This document shows, in pieces, positions 4,961 to 10,048 of a stretch of DNA of 10,048 nt. This stretch comes from CAXMWX01 sp051008185 (GTDB lineage Bacteria > Pseudomonadota > Gammaproteobacteria > Eutrophobiales > Eutrophobiaceae). Position 1 is the first letter of the stretch, and the number at the start of each line of letters is the position of its first letter. The notes beneath the pieces were generated by a model. It worked only from the letters and a program-made list of their open reading frames with translations, ran no database searches and was not told the DNA's origin. The DNA is taken from assembly GCA_051008185.1 (NCBI GenBank), contig JBPCXW010000093.1, forward strand, positions 1-10,048, given 5' to 3'. Both the position numbers and the translations under genes were made by a program.

Positions 4961-7840
4961 GTGTCCACACCTCATTCTTCCATAGAAGATTTACCCGTGC
5001 CGACAGACCCGCAACTGGCGGCGCAGATGCAACGTGTCGTTGCGGCCAGCCAGTATTTTCGTTTGCAGTGCCGACAACGGCCGGAGATCCTGTCCGCCTT
5101 GCTTGATAGCGGTGATCTGGGCCGCAGTTTTGACGACAATGAAATCCGGGATGAGCTGATCATAGCACTGCAAGACTGCACCGAAAGTGATGATCTGGAT
5201 CGCCGCCTGCGTCTATTCCGGCAACGCCAGATGATGCGGATCATCTGGCGCGACTTCAATCGCCTGTCCCCGACGATGGAAACCACACGCGATATATCGC
5301 TGCTGGCAGAGGCCTGCATTGAGCTAACGCGGGACTGGTGGCACGAACAACTGGTGCAACAATTCGGCGAACCGCAAGACCCGGACGGGCAGGCGCAACA
5401 ACTGGTGGTGCTGGGTATGGGCAAGCTGGGGGCCAGGGAGTTGAACCTGTCTTCCGATATAGATCTGATCTTTGCCTATCCCACCGCCGGGCAGACCGTC
5501 GGCGGCCCGCGCGCGCTGGACAATCAGGATTTTTTTATCCGTCTGGGCCAGCGTTTGATCGCCGCTCTGGACAAGGTCACGCCGGAGGGTTTTGTGTTTC
5601 GGGTTGATATGCGCCTGCGGCCTTACGGCAACAGTGGTGCGCTGGTGTTCAGCTTTGCCGCGATGGAGGACTATTATCAGGAGCAGGGGCGGGACTGGGA
5701 ACGCTATGCCCTGATCAAGGCGCATCCGATCTGTGGCGGGTCCGCCGCCGGGGAACTGATGCACAAGTTGCAACCTTTTGTGTTCAGGCGTTATCTGGAT
5801 TTCGGTGCGATTGAATCGCTACGCGGGATGAAGGAATCCATCAACGCGGCGGTGCGCCGCGGCGGTCTGGAAGGGGATGTCAAACGCGGCCCGGGTGGCA
5901 TTCGGGAAGTGGAGTTTATCGCCCAGTGTCTGCAACTGATCCGCGGCGGGCAGATACCGGCCTTGCAGCAACGCGAGTTGCTGAATGTGCTGGATGCGCT
6001 GGTGGAAGAGGATTGCCTGCCCGCCGATGCTGCACGGGAATTGCGCGCGGCCTATCTGTTTTTACGCGATACGGAGCATGCCATTCAGGGTTATGAAGAC
6101 AAACAGAGTCAGGAACTGCCGGGCAGTGACGAGGCGCGCGCGGCCTTGCTGCGGGCAATGGACTTTGAGACCTGGGATAGCTTTATGGACAAACTGGATG
6201 GTTACCGAAAGCAGGTCAGTCATCACTTCGCCGATCTGATCGCACCGACGGACGAACCGGACCCGGAGGCAGGCTATACCCAGATCTGGCCGGAGAAACT
6301 CAGCGCGACCCCGCTACTGGAACTGGACTTCGCTGATCTGCAGGCAAGCATTGAGGCCGCGGTCAAGACCGAGGCCCGGCTTGGGGAACTGGGTTTTGCC
6401 GATCCGTCGCAGGTGGCGGATGCGCTGGTCAAGTTGCGCGAGAGCTCGCTGATGAAAGCCATACAGGCGGAGGGGCGTGAGCGGCTGAATCGGTTCATGC
6501 CCTTGCTACTTCAGGCCTGTTTGCAACAGCAGAACCCGGACGAGGTATTCCTGCGCCTGCTGCATCTGGTGGAGGCGATCGCCCGTCGCAGTGCCTATCT
6601 GGTGTTGCTGCTGGAAAATCCACCGGCGTTGAAAGAACTGGCATCGCTGTGTGCCGCCAGCCCGTGGATATCCGCGCAACTGGCGCGACATCCGGTATTG
6701 CTGGATGAATTGCTGGACCCCCGTAGCCTTTACAGCACCCCGGACAAACAACAACTGCGCGCGCTGCTGGACGAGCGTCTGTCGCGGCTGCAACCGGAGG
6801 ATCTGGAGGCGAACATGGATGCCCTGCGTTATTTCAAGGAGTCGGAGGTGTTGCACATCGCGGCCAGCGAGGTTACCGGCCGTCTGCCGTTGATGAAGGT
6901 CAGCGACAATCTGACCTTTCTGGCGGAGGTGATCGTGGAGGCGACACTGAAACTGGCCTGGCTGGAACTGGCACACAAACACGGCGAGCCGCCCCGTGAT
7001 GAGGCGGATGCGACCAAGACCTTCCCCGATGGCACCGACTTCATCGTGCTAGGTTACGGCAAACTCGGCGGGCTTGAGATGGCTTACGGCTCTGATCTGG
7101 ATCTGGTCTTCGTCTATGACGCCTCGGCAAAAGGTGCCACCGACGGCGAGCGGCCGATAGACACCGGCGTCTTTTACACCCGTCTGGCGCAACGGATGAT
7201 CCACATCCTGAATTCGCAAACGGCCCTGGGCAGGCTGTATCCGGTGGACCTGCGTCTCCGGCCTTCCGGGGATTCGGGCGTGCTGGTGACCACCTTTGCC
7301 GGTTTGCTGGAATACCAGCTGGAACATGCCTGGAGTTGGGAACATCAGGCGCTGGTGCGCGCACGGGTGATCGTCGGGGACGCGGTGCTAGGGCAGCACT
7401 GTGATGAGTTGCGGCGTCAGGTATTGTCAAAGGCCAGAGACACTGACACCTTGCGCCGCGAGGTGGTGGAGATGCGCGAGCGCATGCGTGAACATCTGTT
7501 ACCGAAGGAGGTGAAGCGCTCCGGCCTGTTTCATCTGAAGCACGGGGAAGGGGGGATTGTGGATATAGAATTCATCGTGCAATACGCGGTGCTGGTCTAT
7601 TGCCACCAACATCCGTCGCTGGCGGACTGGAGCGACAATGTCCGCATCCTGGAGACCCTGGGGCGGGAAGGCTTGTTCAAGGCGCAGGAGGTGGAGGAAC
7701 TGACTGCGGCCTATATCGCGTTGCGCCTGGCGGTACACCTGCGTGATTTGCAACAGCAACCCGTCGCAGTAGAGGCCGGACAGTTTGACAAGGAACGCCG
7801 CGCGGTGATCAGCAAGTGGCAGGCATTGCTGGGAGAGTAG
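4961..7840 (+). CDS. glnE: Bifunctional glutamine synthetase adenylyltransferase/adenylyl-removing enzyme
   Basis: This is a 959-residue protein, close to the 946 residues of E. coli GlnE. It contains two nucleotidyltransferase domains in tandem. In the N-terminal adenylyl-removase half, the core motif GMGKLGARELNLSSDIDLIF spans 152-171, with metal-binding aspartates at 166 and 168 and a third aspartate at 216 in VDMRLRPYGNSG. In the C-terminal adenylyltransferase half, GYGKLGGLEMAYGSDLDLVF spans 698-717 with aspartates at 712 and 714, and VDLRLRPSGDSG carries the third at 763. Both active sites therefore look intact. GlnE attaches AMP to, or removes it from, a conserved tyrosine of glutamine synthetase, under control of PII proteins and glutamine, in the cytoplasm. 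Translation starts with GTG behind a strong ribosome site. The gene follows the flavin oxidoreductase in an apparent operon; no glnA or ntr gene is in the window. Confidence 0.98.
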   Translation: MSTPHSSIEDLPVPTDPQLAAQMQRVVAASQYFRLQCRQRPEILSALLDSGDLGRSFDDNEIRDELIIALQDCTESDDLDRRLRLFRQRQMMRIIWRDFNRLSPTMETTRDISLLAEACIELTRDWWHEQLVQQFGEPQDPDGQAQQLVVLGMGKLGARELNLSSDIDLIFAYPTAGQTVGGPRALDNQDFFIRLGQRLIAALDKVTPEGFVFRVDMRLRPYGNSGALVFSFAAMEDYYQEQGRDWERYALIKAHPICGGSAAGELMHKLQPFVFRRYLDFGAIESLRGMKESINAAVRRGGLEGDVKRGPGGIREVEFIAQCLQLIRGGQIPALQQRELLNVLDALVEEDCLPADAARELRAAYLFLRDTEHAIQGYEDKQSQELPGSDEARAALLRAMDFETWDSFMDKLDGYRKQVSHHFADLIAPTDEPDPEAGYTQIWPEKLSATPLLELDFADLQASIEAAVKTEARLGELGFADPSQVADALVKLRESSLMKAIQAEGRERLNRFMPLLLQACLQQQNPDEVFLRLLHLVEAIARRSAYLVLLLENPPALKELASLCAASPWISAQLARHPVLLDELLDPRSLYSTPDKQQLRALLDERLSRLQPEDLEANMDALRYFKESEVLHIAASEVTGRLPLMKVSDNLTFLAEVIVEATLKLAWLELAHKHGEPPRDEADATKTFPDGTDFIVLGYGKLGGLEMAYGSDLDLVFVYDASAKGATDGERPIDTGVFYTRLAQRMIHILNSQTALGRLYPVDLRLRPSGDSGVLVTTFAGLLEYQLEHAWSWEHQALVRARVIVGDAVLGQHCDELRRQVLSKARDTDTLRREVVEMRERMREHLLPKEVKRSGLFHLKHGEGGIVDIEFIVQYAVLVYCHQHPSLADWSDNVRILETLGREGLFKAQEVEELTAAYIALRLAVHLRDLQQQPVAVEAGQFDKERRAVISKWQALLGE

Positions 7841-7864
7841 GGGAACGCGCGCTCCCGCTATGGA
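7841..7864. other. Gap between convergent glnE and receptor genes with a GC-rich imperfect palindrome
   Basis: The 24-base gap contains GGGAACGCGCGCTCCC at 7841-7856, an imperfect palindrome with one mismatched pair. It could form a short hairpin, but the loop would be tight and no T-run follows on either strand. A terminator role is plausible only from its position between two converging genes. Confidence 0.25.
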
Positions 7865-10048
7865 CTAGTTACCGAACAGGTATTTGAAACTGATACCCCA
7901 TTCGGCCGGGCGACCCAGATTGACGCTGACGATCTGCTGATCGTAGCCGGCGGCCCAACCGGACACAAAATATTTTTCGTTGGTAATGTTCTTGCCGAAG
8001 GCGCTGACTACCCAGTCGCCATCCCGGCTCACATAACTTACCCCCAGATTGAGCAGGTGGAAGGCCTTCTGATACAAGCGGGGAAAGTTCAGCGCGTCTT
8101 TGGTGGTTTCAGTCTTGTATGACCAGTCAAAGCGGGAGACCAGTTCGCCGCCGTTGGTGAACTGGTGTGCATATTGTACGCCCATGGAGGTAGACCATTT
8201 CGGCGCATTGACCAGATCACTATCCACGGTCAGTGAATGCAAATCCGCGTCAAATCTTGAATTGGGATCCAGCTCGGTGTAGGAAGCATCCAGCCAGCCC
8301 ACGCTACCGTTAAGCATCCAGCCCGGTGCGGGTAGCAGGGTGATCTCAAGTTCGGCACCGTTGATTTCGGCGGCGGCGGCATTCTGGGTGATCGGGGCGA
8401 TACCGTTGTTGACCTGTACCTGCAGGTCGTCATATTCGGTATGGAAACCGGCGGCGTTGACGCGTAGTCGGCTATCCAGCCCGGTCCATTTGAAGCCTAT
8501 TTCAAATACCGTAGCGGTCTCGGGGTCAAAACTGGCCACTGCGGTACTGGGCGGGAACACACGCTGCACAAAACCACCGGACTTGAAGCCTTGTGAATAT
8601 GAGAAGTAGGTCATCAGGTCATCATTCCAGCGGTAGGCGATACTGGCGTGCGGCGTCCAGTCATCAAAGTTGCGAGTGGTGGTGCCTCTGGGCAGTACCT
8701 CATAGCCGGATGTCAGGCCGGTTAATAGTCCGGACACATCACCGCTGGGGTTGGAGATCGGGAGGCAGCAAAGACGTGCATTCCCCGCCGGGGCACCATA
8801 CGGATTAATTTGTACTGCCGGGTCAAAAGCGTTGCCCGGGTAGAAGTTGGGGTCGTCCGGGGACATGGCACCTGGTATGAAGTTCCTGATATCAACAAGC
8901 GGCGTACCGGGAATCATCATCGCCGGATTAGGCCCGTTAAGCGTGGCAAGCAAACCGGTATTCAGGTATTTGGGGTCAATTACGGTTTGCAGTTTGGCAC
9001 AGGTGACTACCGTACCATCAAACAGCGTTTCCGGCCCCTTGGGCAGTTCATGACAGGTATCATCCGTGATGAACTTTTTCTTCTCATCGGTATAGCGCAG
9101 ACCGGCGGTGACAGACAGTTGCTCGGTAGCATCATAGGTGAACTGGAAAAAGGCCGCGCTACTGCGGTTGTCAATCCTGGCACCGGAGAGGATGCGTACC
9201 GGTGTGAACTCCACATCATCCAGGTTGATACCGGCTTCCTCAAAATGATAACCGCCGATGACATATTTCAAACGCCCGTCAAAGGCCTCACCAAGTAGTT
9301 GCAATTCCTGACTGAACTGATCCACATCAAATATATCAATCAGGGCATTCTGGCTAATCGGCTGACCGTCTGCGTCATAACCGGTGCGCGCCTCGGTATC
9401 GCGGTAGCTGGTGATGGATTTCACCCCCAGGTCGTCTGTGAACTGATATTCCAGAGTCAGGCCTATACCCCAGATGTCGGAGTTGGAAGACAAATCCAGT
9501 TCACTGTAGTTGGCGCGGTCATCACTGTTGATGTCTTGAGCGGCATTTGCATTGTTAAATTGGTCTTTGCCGAACTCAGGGTTAACCACGATAGTGCCGT
9601 CCGGGCAGGGAGCCCTTGGATTTGGATGTGGAGGAACGGGGAAGTTTTGATCAAAACACCCCTGCTCACCAACCGGCGTCGTGGCGAGAACATTGAAGAA
9701 ATCGGTAAAACCCAGTCCCGGTACTGCCTGAGGTGCGGGCATGGCCACGCTGGCCGCCCCGAGACGCTCAAAACTGGTACCTTCAAAGACATGGGTCAAA
9801 ATATGCGGCACCCCGTTTTCCCGCTGGGCGGTGTAGTCGGCATTGAGGTTGGCCTCAAACCCGTTATCAGGTGCCCAGCGCAGGGCGATGCGCCCGGCGT
9901 CCTTGTTCGTATCCCCCAGTTTACCGGACTGGGTCGGCGCATCCAGAAAACCCTTCTGGTTAAAGCTGGCCAGAGAGGCCTTGGCATAGAACTCATCGCT
10001 AAGCGGTACATTGACGATGACCTTGCCATCAACGCGACCATAGGAACC
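7865..10048 (-). CDS. TonB-dependent outer-membrane receptor (N-terminal part beyond the window)
   Basis: The open frame runs from the TAG at 7865-7867 to the right edge without a stop, giving 727 residues of a longer protein. The GTG at 9811 is an internal valine, because the same frame upstream reads receptor-like sequence (for example GSYGRVDGKVIVNVPLSDEF at the edge). The part present is the beta-barrel. Typical pieces are SITSYRDTEARTGYD, the strand AFFQFTYDATEQLSVTAGLR with YTDEKKKF, MTYFSYSQGFKSGGF, and the C-terminal FGKNITNEKYFVSG with the closing strand WGISFKYLFGN. Such receptors import siderophores, vitamin B12, sugars or other bulky ligands using TonB-ExbBD energy. The signal peptide, TonB box and plug are missing, and the ligand cannot be told. 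A loop of about 130 residues (coordinates 8666-9064) with four cysteines is longer than usual. It is convergent with glnE and has no visible functional partner here. Confidence 0.93.
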   Translation of the reverse strand, partial: GSYGRVDGKVIVNVPLSDEFYAKASLASFNQKGFLDAPTQSGKLGDTNKDAGRIALRWAPDNGFEANLNADYTAQRENGVPHILTHVFEGTSFERLGAASVAMPAPQAVPGLGFTDFFNVLATTPVGEQGCFDQNFPVPPHPNPRAPCPDGTIVVNPEFGKDQFNNANAAQDINSDDRANYSELDLSSNSDIWGIGLTLEYQFTDDLGVKSITSYRDTEARTGYDADGQPISQNALIDIFDVDQFSQELQLLGEAFDGRLKYVIGGYHFEEAGINLDDVEFTPVRILSGARIDNRSSAAFFQFTYDATEQLSVTAGLRYTDEKKKFITDDTCHELPKGPETLFDGTVVTCAKLQTVIDPKYLNTGLLATLNGPNPAMMIPGTPLVDIRNFIPGAMSPDDPNFYPGNAFDPAVQINPYGAPAGNARLCCLPISNPSGDVSGLLTGLTSGYEVLPRGTTTRNFDDWTPHASIAYRWNDDLMTYFSYSQGFKSGGFVQRVFPPSTAVASFDPETATVFEIGFKWTGLDSRLRVNAAGFHTEYDDLQVQVNNGIAPITQNAAAAEINGAELEITLLPAPGWMLNGSVGWLDASYTELDPNSRFDADLHSLTVDSDLVNAPKWSTSMGVQYAHQFTNGGELVSRFDWSYKTETTKDALNFPRLYQKAFHLLNLGVSYVSRDGDWVVSAFGKNITNEKYFVSGWAAGYDQQIVSVNLGRPAEWGISFKYLFGN

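Noticed and set aside
5324..5773. 149-codon - strand frame inside glnE, and several similar ones up to 7759
   Set aside because: All lie opposite conserved glnE motifs and have low-complexity Gln/Arg/His-rich translations typical of antisense frames of Leu- and Asp-rich coding sequence.
7841..7856. Intrinsic terminator between glnE and the receptor
   Set aside because: The palindrome is imperfect, has almost no loop and no T-run. It was listed only as content of the gap, not as a terminator.
9809..9811. GTG as the start of a 648-residue receptor, or a frameshift near this point
   Set aside because: Translating the same frame above 9811 to the window edge gives 79 more receptor-like residues without a stop. 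The GTG is an internal valine and the gene is simply cut by the window edge.
9796..10041. 81-codon open frame on the - strand at the right edge
   Set aside because: It is in a different frame from the receptor. The receptor frame stays open through the same bases and reads normal barrel sequence, so this is a shadow.
1..10048. A wholly new defence, mobile or RNA-based system
   Set aside because: No transposase, integrase, repeat array, att-like repeats, large non-coding stretch or unrecognised multi-gene set is present. Every long gene fits a known family.

Overview
This 10 kb window looks like chromosomal DNA of a heterotrophic gammaproteobacterium. The GC content is moderate to high by eye (not computed). 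The clues are a full-length two-domain GlnE, a large TonB-dependent receptor of the kind common in marine and freshwater Proteobacteria, and a molybdenum-hydroxylase accessory set. The assignment is an inference from gene types; there is no rRNA or marker gene to confirm it. No tRNA, rRNA, CRISPR array, insertion sequence or phage gene is visible.

Left region (1-3872): the window opens with the last 25 codons of a + strand gene. Its C-terminus resembles the molybdopterin-binding large subunit of the CO dehydrogenase/xanthine dehydrogenase family (CoxL type). Fourteen bases later comes a DUF3179 membrane protein on the same strand. Facing them on the - strand is a tight three-gene operon reading coxD (MoxR AAA+ ATPase), coxE (VWA protein), coxG (SRPBCC protein). 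In characterised systems these are maturation and membrane-recruitment factors for molybdenum hydroxylases. Enzyme and helpers therefore probably form one functional locus split into two convergent units with only 24 bp between them.

Middle region (3873-7840): a short divergent intergenic region separates coxD from a + strand pair. The first gene is a nitronate-monooxygenase/NAD(P)H-flavin-oxidoreductase family protein. Fourteen bases later, with a strong ribosome binding site, comes glnE, the bifunctional adenylyltransferase/adenylyl-removase that controls glutamine synthetase.

Right region (7865-10048): a TonB-dependent outer-membrane receptor on the - strand, convergent with glnE. It runs off the right edge, so its signal peptide and plug domain are not in the window. 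Its barrel has an unusually long, cysteine-containing loop.

All long coding stretches fall into known families. I found no convincing evidence of a wholly new system. The most interesting points are the DUF3179/CoxL linkage, the short anchorless CoxG, and the receptor loops.
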